This document shows, piece by piece, positions 29,097-38,601 of a stretch of 64,000 nt of DNA (position 1 is the first letter of the stretch; each line of letters starts with the position of its first letter). This DNA is from Bryobacteraceae bacterium (GTDB taxonomy: Bacteria; Acidobacteriota; Terriglobia; Bryobacterales; Bryobacteraceae): assembly GCA_025056455.1 (NCBI GenBank), contig JANWVY010000001.1, positions 567,757 to 631,756 of the forward strand, in the 5' to 3' direction. The notes beneath the pieces were generated by a model. That model worked only from the letters and a program-made list of their open reading frames with translations, ran no database searches and had not been told where the DNA came from. The position numbers and the translations under genes are program-made.

Positions 29097-30845
29097 ATGA
29101 AGTTTTCAATTGGATTGCTTTGCTTAACAGCTTTCCCGCTGGTCGTCTGGGGACAGTTGACCACAGCACAGCGGGTTCAGGATTTCGAAAATCTTGCCTC
29201 ATTATTCGTCAGGCGCTACGCACCGGCTAATTGGAAAATCGAATCGCTAGGCATCAATCTATTTGAAACGGCTCCTTGGTTGGAGCGGGTGCGCGCGGCG
29301 AAATCAGATGTTGAGTTTCTCGACATCTGCGCCGAATATGTTGCCCAGCTTCAGGATGGACACTCTGCCTTTCGCACGGTCTCAAATTTCTCAGCCAACC
29401 TTGGAATCGCAGTAGATATTTATGACGGCAAGGTGCTGATTGAGTCGATCGACCGCTCCCGCTATCCGGTAAACAATTTTCCGATCCAAGTTGGCGATGA
29501 GTTGGTTTCGCTCGATGGTCGCCCCACGGAGGACTGGATCCAGTACTTCCTGAAACTGAGGGGAGGGGGAACACTCCGCACGGCGAGAAGAATGGCTGCT
29601 GACGCGATCACCAACCGCTCTCAAGTGTTCTATCCCTCGGCTTCACTCGTTGAGGACACCTCGCAAGTGGTAATCCGCAACGCCCAGGGCGAGCTTCAAT
29701 CTTATACTCTCACCTGGCGCAAGACCGGCCGTGAGCTCCGCCATCTCAGCCCGTTGCCGGAAGTGAAGATTTCTCGATTCTCCGTGAACGCCACAGAAGA
29801 AGAGCCACTCTACCTTAGAGAATTGCGGAACTGGCAAACTTGGGCCGTGGCAAAAGATGAACCGCTGCTGAACGGTGAACCTGTGCTCACGGACGATGGC
29901 CAAATTCGCGAGCGCCGCTGGGTTCTGGGCTGGGGAGCACGCGCTCCACAGTGGGTGTTCCCTGCGGCCTATAATTTTCAAATTCGTTTAGGTAACCAGC
30001 CCCAGCACGTTTTCTATTCGGGCGTTTTTCAAGTCGAGGGACTCCGCGTGGGTTTTCTTCGCATCCCGAATTTCGCGCCATCGAATACAGCGGCAGCGGT
30101 GGCTCAATTCAACAGCGAGATCGACTTCTTTCAGGCAAATACCGATGGCTTGGTCGTCGACGTCATGCGCAACACGGGAGGCGGCTGCGTGGGCTTAGAA
30201 TATCTCGCAAAATTGATCCCCAGCGAGCACACCGGTTTTTGGGAGCAGTTCATTCCGACCCTAGAGTTCGTTAACACGGCCTGGCAGTTCTGGCAAACCT
30301 CCCAACAGCTCGGCGCGCCGCGCTGGGTCACCGAGACTTGGCGCTTTTATTACGAGGCTTTGCAACAAGGCTATGCGAGCGGACGGGTTCTCACAGGAGC
30401 TTTCCCGGTCTGCGGCTTCACGGAACCGTTCTTCACGCCCTTAGAACGGCGTCCGGGCCAAGCCTCGGCCTACCGGAAACCTCTGATTGTTCTCGTGGAT
30501 GAGTTCTCGGTCTCCTTTGGCGATATGTTTCCAGCCATGATTCAAGATAACCGCCGCGGGTTGATTGTTGGCATGCGCACAGGAGGTTGGGGCGGACTGA
30601 GCAGCCTTTGGCGGGCAGGGTTTTACTCGGAAAGCTCCACCACGCTCACCCGCTCTCTCGTGGTTCGTGCCTCCGCTCTCGAAACCCCGGGCCTACCTGT
30701 CTCACCCTACCTCGAGAATGTGGGGGTAGAACCAGACATCGAGCTCGATTACATGACGCGGGAGAATCTGCTCACGCGAGGCCGCCCCTTCGTCGACGCG
30801 TTTGCCCGCATCATTGCGGCGCACATCCGGGCCACGGCCCGCTAG
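29097..30845 (+). CDS. Exported S41-family peptidase, copy 1
   Basis: A 582-aa exported protein. ATG 29097 with GGAGGG upstream opens the signal MKFSIGLLCLTAFPLVVWGQ; codons before it are not coding-like. A helical N-terminal part is followed by a PDZ-like segment (IQVGDELVSLDGRPTEDWI) and a C-terminal S41 tail-protease fold: VDVMRNTGGGCVGLEYLA, then VDEFSVSFGDMFPAMIQDN with candidate nucleophile Ser473, then GLIVGMRTGGWGG. The usual catalytic Lys is not obvious by eye. It is followed at 30864 by a paralogue with the same plan; the pair probably arose by duplication. Confidence 0.8.
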   Translation: MKFSIGLLCLTAFPLVVWGQLTTAQRVQDFENLASLFVRRYAPANWKIESLGINLFETAPWLERVRAAKSDVEFLDICAEYVAQLQDGHSAFRTVSNFSANLGIAVDIYDGKVLIESIDRSRYPVNNFPIQVGDELVSLDGRPTEDWIQYFLKLRGGGTLRTARRMAADAITNRSQVFYPSASLVEDTSQVVIRNAQGELQSYTLTWRKTGRELRHLSPLPEVKISRFSVNATEEEPLYLRELRNWQTWAVAKDEPLLNGEPVLTDDGQIRERRWVLGWGARAPQWVFPAAYNFQIRLGNQPQHVFYSGVFQVEGLRVGFLRIPNFAPSNTAAAVAQFNSEIDFFQANTDGLVVDVMRNTGGGCVGLEYLAKLIPSEHTGFWEQFIPTLEFVNTAWQFWQTSQQLGAPRWVTETWRFYYEALQQGYASGRVLTGAFPVCGFTEPFFTPLERRPGQASAYRKPLIVLVDEFSVSFGDMFPAMIQDNRRGLIVGMRTGGWGGLSSLWRAGFYSESSTTLTRSLVVRASALETPGLPVSPYLENVGVEPDIELDYMTRENLLTRGRPFVDAFARIIAAHIRATAR

Positions 30846-30863
30846 GAGAGGAGTGCTGAAACC

Positions 30864-32597
30864 ATGAATAACCTCGCCGTACGCCTCAACCTTCTGGCCC
30901 TCCTTGCGAGTTTTCCACTTATCGCCCAACTAACTCTTGAGCAGCGGATCCAAGATTTTCAGGCGCTCGCTTCCGTTTATGCGCGCTACTATGCACCCCA
31001 TGATTGGAAAGTGCAAGGTGTGAAGTTTAATCTGTTCGACCTCGCCCCTTGGCTCGAGCAAGTGCGCGCTGCCCAAACCGATCTGGATTACCTGGAAGTT
31101 TGTGCACGCTATGTCGCCAGCTTGAAGGACGGGCACGCTGCCTGGCGCTCCGGCATCCTTTTCTCGGCGGATCTGGGGATCTTGACCGATATCTACGACG
31201 GCAGGGTTTTAATCGACAGCATTAACCGAGCCCGCTATCCCGCTCAGCAATACCCATTTCAGATTGGCGATGAGCTTCTTTCGATTGACGGGAAACCCGT
31301 CGACCTGATTCTTGATGAGCTTTCCGCTCTGCGAAGCATGGGCAACCCGGTCACGACGCGGCGCTATGCGGCACAGGTGCTGACACAGCGTAGCGCCACC
31401 TTCTATCCCCGAACAGTGCTGCTAGGCGATACAGCAGTCGTCGAAATTCGACGTGCTTCGGGGGAGATTGCTTCCTACACCTTGACCTGGCAAAAAAACG
31501 GCATCCCGCGGCGCGACATCAGCCCGGTCCCCCCAACGAAAGCTCCGGTGGCGTCAGCCACACAGATTGATTTCGCGGGCTTCTTGCGGCAATTCCACAA
31601 TCGCCGCGCTGCCGACGATGACCCGCTACTTCGCCGGGTTTATCATCCAGAAACGGGCGAATGGGAGCTAGTTCATAAGGTGCTCGGCTGGGGAGCCCGG
31701 TCTCCTGCGTTCTCCTTTCCCGCCCAACTCGCCTTCCAGCAGCGGCGCGGTTCGGGCAGCGACTTTTTCTATTCCGGTACCTTCCAAACCGAGGGCTTGC
31801 GCATCGGCTTTTTGCGTATTCCGAGTTTTCCCAGCACGAACACCGCGGCCATCCTTCGCGAGCTTGATACAGAGCTTGCTTTCTTCCAACAAAACACGGA
31901 CGGCCTGGTTGTTGACCTCATGCGTAACACTGGAGGAGGTTGCCTGGCGCTCGATATCGCACGGCGCTTGATGCCGCAACGCTTCACCTTTGGGGGAGAA
32001 CATTTGCTGGCCAACCGGGAAAACATCAACCGCTTTTGGCTTCTGCGAAACCTGGCCCTAGAATCGAGAGCAGAGCCCTGGATCATTACTTCCTATGAGT
32101 TCTACCTCAATATGTTGCTCGAAGCTGAGCGAGACCATCGCAGCTTGACAGGCGCAATTCCAACCTGCGGCGCGCCGACCAATCTGTTTGACCCGGCTAC
32201 GGGCCCCGGCGGCGAATCGCTTGCTTATTCCAAGCCGGTCATCTTCTTGGCGGATGAATTCTCTGTGTCGTTTGCAGACTATTTCTTAGCAGCGATGCAG
32301 GACAACGGCCGCGGACCGGTTGTGGGAGCCCGCACCGCAGGCTGGGGTGGCTCGGTCGCCGTGACCTCGTATGGGCCTTACAGTGAGGCTTCCGTGTCCT
32401 ATACCATCACTTTGGACTCTCGCGAGAAGCCCATTGTTTCTCCCGACCTTCCGCCCGCCGCCTTCATCGAAAATATCGGAGTGCTTCCGGACATTCCACT
32501 CCCATTCATGACCCGGGCCAACCTCTTAGAAGCAGGACGTCCCTTCGCCCAGCAAATGGCTCGCATCGCAGCCGAGCATATCCGCTCAAGCCGGTAA
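30864..32597 (+). CDS. Exported S41-family peptidase, copy 2
   Basis: A 577-aa paralogue of the preceding protein, 18 bases after its stop, with AGGAGAGG upstream. It has a signal peptide (LLALLASFPLIAQ), the same QRIQDFQALASVYARYYAPHDWK-type N-terminal region, a PDZ-like part (IGDELLSIDGKPVDLI), VDLMRNTGGGCLALDIA and VSFADYFLAAMQDNGRGPVVG with candidate nucleophile Ser469. Divergence is spread along the whole length, so the duplication is not recent. Confidence 0.8.
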   Translation: MNNLAVRLNLLALLASFPLIAQLTLEQRIQDFQALASVYARYYAPHDWKVQGVKFNLFDLAPWLEQVRAAQTDLDYLEVCARYVASLKDGHAAWRSGILFSADLGILTDIYDGRVLIDSINRARYPAQQYPFQIGDELLSIDGKPVDLILDELSALRSMGNPVTTRRYAAQVLTQRSATFYPRTVLLGDTAVVEIRRASGEIASYTLTWQKNGIPRRDISPVPPTKAPVASATQIDFAGFLRQFHNRRAADDDPLLRRVYHPETGEWELVHKVLGWGARSPAFSFPAQLAFQQRRGSGSDFFYSGTFQTEGLRIGFLRIPSFPSTNTAAILRELDTELAFFQQNTDGLVVDLMRNTGGGCLALDIARRLMPQRFTFGGEHLLANRENINRFWLLRNLALESRAEPWIITSYEFYLNMLLEAERDHRSLTGAIPTCGAPTNLFDPATGPGGESLAYSKPVIFLADEFSVSFADYFLAAMQDNGRGPVVGARTAGWGGSVAVTSYGPYSEASVSYTITLDSREKPIVSPDLPPAAFIENIGVLPDIPLPFMTRANLLEAGRPFAQQMARIAAEHIRSSR

Positions 32598-32631
32598 GAG
32601 AATACTGAACCCAGCACATCGTCCCGCCGGA

Positions 32632-32683
32632 GGAAACCAAAATGCGCCTGGAGCGACTGTGGTAAGCAGAAGCATCCAGGCGC
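32632..32683 (-). terminator. Terminator of the DUF1800-DUF1501 unit
   Basis: GCGCCTGGA (32644-32652) and TCCAGGCGC (32675-32683) pair perfectly over 9 bp around a 22-base loop. On the minus strand the stem is followed by ATTTTGGTTTCC. It lies 48 bases past the DUF1501 stop. The loop is large and the T-tract interrupted. Confidence 0.6.
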
Positions 32684-32730
32684 CTTGCGGAAAGGAGACG
32701 GGGCAGATGGTTGCCCTCTGGCCGTTCAAA

Positions 32731-34053
32731 CTACAGGAACGACAGTTTTTGAGGCGTGAAGTTCACCAAATTCGGGAACACATTCCTCAAATCGGCGTCA
32801 GAGACACCGAACCAGCTTCCCAGGGTCGCCCCATACTGGTCGAGCGAAGTAGTGGGAATCCAGTTGCCCCGCGTGCCCGCATCATCGGGCCCGCGTAAAG
32901 CGAGCGTGGGGAAGACACCATAGGTTCCTCCCCGGACAGCTCCGCCGATCACCAAATGATGGCCGCCCCAGCCATGATCGGTGCCGATATTGGAGTTGGC
33001 GTTTCCGGTGCGGTTGAATTCACTCTCGGTGAACAGCGTTACCTGATTCATCATCCCGGTGGCCTCCATCGTCGCCACGAAGGCGTTGATTGCGCCGTCC
33101 ACCTGAGCCAGCAAAGCTTGATGCCGCGGTAGGAGCTCTTCGTGATTATCGAATCCCCCCAGTCCAGCGAAGAAAATTTGCCGGTTCATGCCGAGCGCTC
33201 CGCGAACCGAGATGAGGCGCGCTACTTGAGCCAGTTGATTGCCCAAACTCGTGTTCGGAAACGTTACCGGAAGCGGGGGAGCACTTGCCAGTGCCGCATT
33301 CACCTCGCGCGCAGATTGAATGCTTTCCCCAATCACGCTGTTGGCCGAAGCAATCATCTGAAGGCCTGTATCGAAGGTCAAGATGCGTTGTAGCGAAGCA
33401 AGGCGCGCATTCATCGCAGCGCTGTCGCCAAACGTACGCAGGCCGAAGGAGCTGATGTTGGAGTAGTTCAACCCCTTCGTGTTGACCCCAGAAAGGAACA
33501 GGGCGTTGCCGCCGTTGACGGAAACACCCGGCGGCAGCACTCCAGTGTTCTGGTTGTAAATGAGGTCGTTAACGCGGCCTCCCCAACCTGTTGAGCCTCC
33601 ATTCGGGTCAGAAGTTTGCCACTGCTGAATCTGGTCCGAATGCGAGTAGAGATTTCTTGGCAGCGGCGTTGTGTTCAGCTGCGCCTTGGTTGTCGGACGG
33701 AACAGCGTACCGACGTTGAACACCATGGCGACCCGCTGCTGGTTGTACAAGCGTTGGATACTGGTCAAGGCGGGGTGAAAACCATATCCGCTTGAACCAG
33801 CTGGCAAGAGAGAACCTTGCGGGATCGCCACGCTCGGCCGCATGGCCTGATAAGCAGCATAGCGGGAATCGATGGGCACAATCATGTTATTTGAATCATT
33901 CCCGCCAAACAGAAACACGCACACCAAGGCCCTATAGCTAGAGGTCGCCTGTGCGTTCGCAGAAACCAAACCAAGACGGCTTAGATGCGCGCTCACGCCC
34001 GCCGCACCCAACCCGCAGCAGCTCTTCAGGAATTCACGTCGAGTCTTTGACAT
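32731..34053 (-). CDS. DUF1501 protein with Tat-like signal
   Basis: A 440-aa exported protein of the DUF1501 family, which has an alkaline-phosphatase/sulfatase-like fold but no proven role. The N terminus SKTRREFLKSCCGLGAAGVSAHLSR looks like a twin-arginine signal. Family blocks are VCVFLFGGNDSNNMIVP near residue 45 and FTESEFNRTGNANSNIGTDHGWGGHH. The last holds a Thr and Asp/His residues that could bind metal. It follows the DUF1800 gene by 36 bases; this pairing recurs in Acidobacteriota, Planctomycetota and Bacteroidota and suggests shared function at the cell surface. Confidence 0.9.
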   Translation of the reverse strand: MSKTRREFLKSCCGLGAAGVSAHLSRLGLVSANAQATSSYRALVCVFLFGGNDSNNMIVPIDSRYAAYQAMRPSVAIPQGSLLPAGSSGYGFHPALTSIQRLYNQQRVAMVFNVGTLFRPTTKAQLNTTPLPRNLYSHSDQIQQWQTSDPNGGSTGWGGRVNDLIYNQNTGVLPPGVSVNGGNALFLSGVNTKGLNYSNISSFGLRTFGDSAAMNARLASLQRILTFDTGLQMIASANSVIGESIQSAREVNAALASAPPLPVTFPNTSLGNQLAQVARLISVRGALGMNRQIFFAGLGGFDNHEELLPRHQALLAQVDGAINAFVATMEATGMMNQVTLFTESEFNRTGNANSNIGTDHGWGGHHLVIGGAVRGGTYGVFPTLALRGPDDAGTRGNWIPTTSLDQYGATLGSWFGVSDADLRNVFPNLVNFTPQKLSFL

Positions 34054-34089
34054 TTTCCTTACTCTCCTTTCGATTGCCCGAAATTGGGT

Positions 34090-37000
34090 TTACCGGTCCA
34101 CCTGAAACTGGGCGCTCGCCAAAGTAAGATAGAGCGCCGTCCGCACCCTCTCCATGGCGTTGCTGGCGGGCGTGGCTTGGACCGCATTGAGAATCTCCGA
34201 GCGCATCTGGGCGGACATGTTGCCCCCCATAAACAGCAGGTTGCAATAGTCCACCAGTGCACCCGCATCCGAGGCGCGGCTGGTAAACGGCTGGAAATCG
34301 ATTCGCACATCCGAGCCGAAACCATTCGAAATCAACTCAGCAACGAAATTGACTCGCACTAGCGAGGTGACCGAAGTGTAGATCTGGAATTCGGGCGCCA
34401 AAAGCGGCGTGCCGCGGATCCGGAAACTCGGTGAGAAGTAGCTGAAAACCGAGGGCGGGTACAGCACCTTCTGTCCCATTTCCTCGGTTCGATCCGTCAT
34501 GAATGGATAGTCGGCGATGGTGGCCCCCAGAGCCCGCAACTGGGAAGCGACGAATAGCACCGGCTCCATCAACTTGTTGCCCGTTGTCGACGGACCAGTT
34601 GCCTCAGGATGAGTGAGGATGGCCCGCACAACTGCCTGCAAATCGCCCCGCACGTTGCTGCCGTTGTTGGCGAACACGCTGGCGACCGCCTGAATATAGG
34701 CCGGGCTCGGGTTCGACTTCACCAGCATCTGAATGAGTTGCTTACTCACAAAGACAGGCAGGTTGGGATGATTGAACAGAATGTCCAGGGCCTGCTCCAT
34801 CTCCGCGCGAGCTTGTTGTGAACCAGCGATCGTATTTCCAAGGAAAACCTTAGTTCCGATGTCATGGAAGCGTTGCACGGGCTCCATGGGAACCAGGTAG
34901 TTTTCGGGCGCGAGGTTGTTGGGTACGGTGTTCGGGTTCCCATCGCCAAACGTCCAACCCGTCAGCATCCGCGACAGTTCCCGTACGTCATCTTCGGTGT
35001 AAGCGGAAAGAGGCCGGCCCTGAGCGTCCACCCGCACGGATCCATCCGGGTTGAGAAGAACCAAGCCAATGGTAAACAGCTGCAACAACTCCCGAGCGTA
35101 GTTTTCGTTTGGCTCTACACCCGATGAGGCGAGGCTTCGGTTGTTGAGCATATTGAGATAGACACCCATGGCGGGGTTCGTTGTCATCTCGCGCATGAGA
35201 TTGCGGTAGTTGCCAAAGGCTTGATTCAGCAAAATCCGGTAATAGGGGATGATCGCTTCCGGACAATCCACTTCTACGCCCGACACGACCCAGATCTTGT
35301 GCAGCGCAAATGCTACTCGCTGCCGCAGCTGGTCCTGACCCGTCACAGCGTTTTGCATGAACCGCTCTTGCGTCCACTCCAAAGGCTTGCTGAGCAGAGA
35401 ATCTGGGAAGGTGGAAATGGGCGCCGCAAACTGTTCTGCGAGGAATGCTGCCGCCCCGATTTGCCGGACGCGCTCGATGTCGCCCGGCCGCGGCCCCCAG
35501 GTTGCCTGGCGCAACAACCGGTAAGCCGCTCGTGTCGGCTCATCCACGGTCGTGGGCGAAGAAACCGGAGCTCCGGACACCTCAGCCGAACGCGGACTCT
35601 CGCCCGAAACGTTTACCGCAGTAACTCGGTAGTAGTAAGTCGTGCCGTTCGTTAGTCCTGTATTCCGGAAAGTTGGAGCCGTCAAGCCAGTTGCGATGGG
35701 CGTTGAGCCTTGCCCGTTCGGCGTGGTCCCGCGGTAGACGTTATAGGTCTCTGCACCGCTCACCGCGGTCCAGCTTACCGTGATCACCGAATCCCCCAAG
35801 GTCAACGTGACGCCCGTTGGAGCCGAAGGAACAGCTACCGGCGTGGCTTTCACCTCTGCCGACAGCGGACCTTGGCCGCCAGCATTGACAGCCGCCACCT
35901 TGTAGTAATAAGTGACGCCATTCGTCAAGCCGGTATTCGTGTAAGTGGTGTTTGTCGGTGACGCGATCGGCGTGTCGGCTTGGCCATTCGGCGTGGTACC
36001 CCGGTATACGCGGTAGGCGGAGGCGCCCGCCACCGCATTCCAGGTCAACGTCACCCGCGCCGAACCCACTGTCGCGCTGAGGTTGGTGGGCGCCGTGAGA
36101 CCGTTTGTCGGTGTGGCTGAGGCTTCATTGGACATGGGCCCTTGTCCACCGGCATTAATCGCGGCCACTTTGTAAAAGTAAGTTGTTCCGTTACTTAATC
36201 CAGTATTTGTGAAGGATGTCCCGCTAACGGTTGCCAGGGGCGTGCCCGACTGCCCGCTCGAGCTGGTTCCGCGGAACACCTGATAGCCCGATGCTCCCGT
36301 AATACCGTTCCAGGTCAGAGTAACTTGGCGATCGCCAGGCATCGCTGTGAGATTCGTAGGTGCAGCCGCTGGCGGCGGAATCACCATCGTCGGGGTTGCC
36401 GAAACTACATTGGAGTAACTACTTGCACCAAATTGATTTATTGCTTTCAGCCGGTAAAAATATCTGGTACCGTTCATTAATCCCGTATTGGTGTAAGTCG
36501 TGGCTGTAATATTCGTCGCAATCGGAGTATTTTCGACCGTCGACGAAGTACCCCGGAACACCTGATAACTTGTCGCTCCAGGCGAAGCTTTCCAAAAGAG
36601 AGTCACGCTTTGATTGCCTGCCTCCGCGCTCAACTCCGTCGGCGGAGCGGGAACGGCACCAGGCGTGACATCAGAGTTTCGCGGGAGAAGCTGCGCGTCG
36701 GCCCAACTCGCGGAATCGTCCGTCGGTCCGTCGCCCGCGTCTAGGACCTTCAAGACAAGCGTCTCGCGCCCGCTCACGATTACTGAGACATGCTCGGGTG
36801 GCATGTCTCCTCGTAAGACCGGCGAACGGTATAGGCGCGCGTTGTCCGCCCAGACTTCGAAAATCGCCGAGCCGCGATTTCCGACCGAATCGTCGATTCC
36901 GATTACGGCACTGAATCGCTCGTATTTTTGATCGAGATCGTATCGAATCTCTGCATTCGCATAGGTTCCTAAGCCGCGGTTATACGTGAGTCCAGCCAAT

Positions 37001-38142
37001 CGGATCTTGCCTGCGTCTTTGGGCTCCGGGCCTCCATTGGCGCGGTCTCGCTCCACCGGCCCCAGACCGTTCATGACACCCATCCAGTTCATGCTGGACA
37101 AATAGCGAACTGACTCCACTCCCTCTAACCTGGCGTCAGCCCAATCGGCGTGGTCATAGCTGATGCCGTCGCCCGCATCCAGAACCACTAGCCTCATCTC
37201 GCGAGCGTCTTCAACAGGAACCTCGATGGCAAGCCCAGGCATGCCCCCCCTCATGACTGGACTTGTATATTTTTTTTGGCCATCCACCCACACTTCGAAG
37301 ATCACGCTTCCGCGATCTCCGACTTCATCATCAACTCCGATGACGGCTCGAAACATCTCGTAGCGGTCCCAGAGCGGGTAACGAATTTCCGAGCGCGCAT
37401 GGACACCAAGACCACTCTGGTATTTGCGTCCGCCGATGGAGATCGGCCGGCCATCTCGAGCGGCAAGCTCTCCATTGGATCGGTCTAATTCCACAGGGCC
37501 CCAGCCGTTGGTCGCAGAAAGCCAGTTCAAATCACTTAACCAGCGCCGCGTAAGCACCGGTGGCGTCGGTTGAAGCGGAATATTCACAGGGTAAAGCCGG
37601 TTCTGGGGAATCACTTGCTCGGGTTGATTCGGATAAGTCCAGTAAAGCTCGATAATGGCAGGGCCTTTATTTTCGTAATATTCGAGCTGGATATCATATC
37701 TTTCGCCTGCCTTTAACTGAACTGGAACACTCTGGTCCCAGTTCGCGCCACCACTATCCCAGTGATTGATAAGTAACTTTTGATTCACCCATAACCGCAC
37801 ACCGTCGTCAGATCGGGTTAGAAACGTGTAAGCACCAGTTACGGGAGCTTCAATTTTCCCGGTCCAGCGCACCGAGAATTTATCCGGCCCAAGACCTTGG
37901 GCGGGAGCGAAGCCACCCCAGTTGAAGTTGACAGTGGCATCGGTCCGAGTGAGCGCTGCTGGCGCCTTTAAGTCTGGATTCGTGAAATATTCGCCCCGTA
38001 GTCCCGTGCCGGTACCCATTTGGCCCGCTGCGCTGGCTGCGAAGGCGAGGGTTAAGGCCGTGAAGCTCATCACACTACGCGCGAATGAAAGGCTCTGAGC
38101 GACACGGCCTGTGAATTGTTGGAAGGGTCTGATCGAGGTCAC
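34090..38142 (-). CDS. PA14-NPCBM-FN3-DUF1800 surface protein
   Basis: A 1350-aa exported multidomain protein. A signal-like N terminus (to about residue 40) is followed by PA14 (about 45-190; GLRGEYFTNPDLK, SDDGVRLWVN), two NPCBM-like carbohydrate-binding modules (about 200-345 and 350-487; YQSGLGVHARSEIRYPL, YNRGLGTYANAEIRYDL), four fibronectin type III domains (about 498-586, 593-679, 682-769, 771-861) and a C-terminal DUF1800 (about 870-1350; RLLRQATWGPRPGDIERVRQ, NENYARELLQLFTIG). FN3 copies share blocks such as TNTGLxNGTTYFYKVAAINAGG, a sign of internal duplication. Sugar binding at the surface is likely; DUF1800 has no known activity. It has its own promoter and leader upstream. Confidence 0.9.
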   Translation of the reverse strand: MTSIRPFQQFTGRVAQSLSFARSVMSFTALTLAFAASAAGQMGTGTGLRGEYFTNPDLKAPAALTRTDATVNFNWGGFAPAQGLGPDKFSVRWTGKIEAPVTGAYTFLTRSDDGVRLWVNQKLLINHWDSGGANWDQSVPVQLKAGERYDIQLEYYENKGPAIIELYWTYPNQPEQVIPQNRLYPVNIPLQPTPPVLTRRWLSDLNWLSATNGWGPVELDRSNGELAARDGRPISIGGRKYQSGLGVHARSEIRYPLWDRYEMFRAVIGVDDEVGDRGSVIFEVWVDGQKKYTSPVMRGGMPGLAIEVPVEDAREMRLVVLDAGDGISYDHADWADARLEGVESVRYLSSMNWMGVMNGLGPVERDRANGGPEPKDAGKIRLAGLTYNRGLGTYANAEIRYDLDQKYERFSAVIGIDDSVGNRGSAIFEVWADNARLYRSPVLRGDMPPEHVSVIVSGRETLVLKVLDAGDGPTDDSASWADAQLLPRNSDVTPGAVPAPPTELSAEAGNQSVTLFWKASPGATSYQVFRGTSSTVENTPIATNITATTYTNTGLMNGTRYFYRLKAINQFGASSYSNVVSATPTMVIPPPAAAPTNLTAMPGDRQVTLTWNGITGASGYQVFRGTSSSGQSGTPLATVSGTSFTNTGLSNGTTYFYKVAAINAGGQGPMSNEASATPTNGLTAPTNLSATVGSARVTLTWNAVAGASAYRVYRGTTPNGQADTPIASPTNTTYTNTGLTNGVTYYYKVAAVNAGGQGPLSAEVKATPVAVPSAPTGVTLTLGDSVITVSWTAVSGAETYNVYRGTTPNGQGSTPIATGLTAPTFRNTGLTNGTTYYYRVTAVNVSGESPRSAEVSGAPVSSPTTVDEPTRAAYRLLRQATWGPRPGDIERVRQIGAAAFLAEQFAAPISTFPDSLLSKPLEWTQERFMQNAVTGQDQLRQRVAFALHKIWVVSGVEVDCPEAIIPYYRILLNQAFGNYRNLMREMTTNPAMGVYLNMLNNRSLASSGVEPNENYARELLQLFTIGLVLLNPDGSVRVDAQGRPLSAYTEDDVRELSRMLTGWTFGDGNPNTVPNNLAPENYLVPMEPVQRFHDIGTKVFLGNTIAGSQQARAEMEQALDILFNHPNLPVFVSKQLIQMLVKSNPSPAYIQAVASVFANNGSNVRGDLQAVVRAILTHPEATGPSTTGNKLMEPVLFVASQLRALGATIADYPFMTDRTEEMGQKVLYPPSVFSYFSPSFRIRGTPLLAPEFQIYTSVTSLVRVNFVAELISNGFGSDVRIDFQPFTSRASDAGALVDYCNLLFMGGNMSAQMRSEILNAVQATPASNAMERVRTALYLTLASAQFQVDR

Positions 38143-38222
38143 AGTAACAAAGTCTCCCTCTGAACTTTGGTTGAGTCAGTTTATGTGAAAGGGGGAGGGG
38201 AGGCTCAATCGGGGAGGTTACT

Positions 38223-38263
38223 GAGCCGCGCCAATTCCTAGTACCAACGAGCTAGGAAGGCTC
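38223..38263 (-). promoter_or_regulatory. Nested hairpin in DUF1800 leader
   Basis: On the minus strand GAGCC (38259-38263) pairs with GGCTC (38223-38227), and inside it TTCCTAG (38252-38258) pairs with CTAGGAA (38235-38241). The fold lies just after the predicted transcription start and about 80 bases before the start codon. It does not match a riboswitch class that I recognise. Confidence 0.4.
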
Positions 38264-38275
38264 ACGCTTCTCTAG

Positions 38276-38304
38276 CTCTAACCCTCAGGCCTGCCTTCTG
38301 TCAA
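38276..38304 (-). promoter_or_regulatory. Promoter of the DUF1800-DUF1501 unit
   Basis: On the minus strand a consensus TTGACA (38299-38304) is followed after exactly 17 bases by TTAGAG (38276-38281). Transcription would start near 38269, leaving a leader of about 127 bases before ATG 38142. Confidence 0.6.
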
Positions 38305-38601
38305 GGGTTTCTAAATCTTTTTTTCTGTAGCGGATTCGTGCACGGGAAGCTAGGTAACGCCAGACACGCTCAGTAAGAGGTTTTCGCTATACAGGAAAAA
38401 TTGCTTAGCGTTTTTTACAACAGCCGATTTCTTAAAATCGTGGGAAATTGCAACACTGCTCTACACAAGGAACCCTTCCACGAGATTCGAACTGTTTAAC
38501 TCGGGAAATACTGTTTCACACACGCAGATTGGATTACAAACCGAGCTTCGTTCGGTCGAGGGGCGCCTCAAACAAGCTCCCACCTCTGAGCAGCCCTCAG
38601 G

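Larger units (their letters stand above)
38143..38601. other. Intergenic region upstream of the DUF1800 gene
   Basis: These 459 bases hold a good minus-strand promoter (38276-38304) and a structured leader (38223-38263) for the DUF1800 gene. The stretch 38305-38601 is relatively A+T-rich and shows no conserved reading frame, only a small CGATTT/AAATCG hairpin near 38430. It also forms the 3' flank of the hypothetical gene at 38602. Confidence 0.6.

Noticed and set aside
38470-38510. tRNA T-loop-like GTTCGAATC on the minus strand
   Set aside because: The flanking bases do not pair as a 5-bp T-stem and no anticodon or acceptor stem can be formed.
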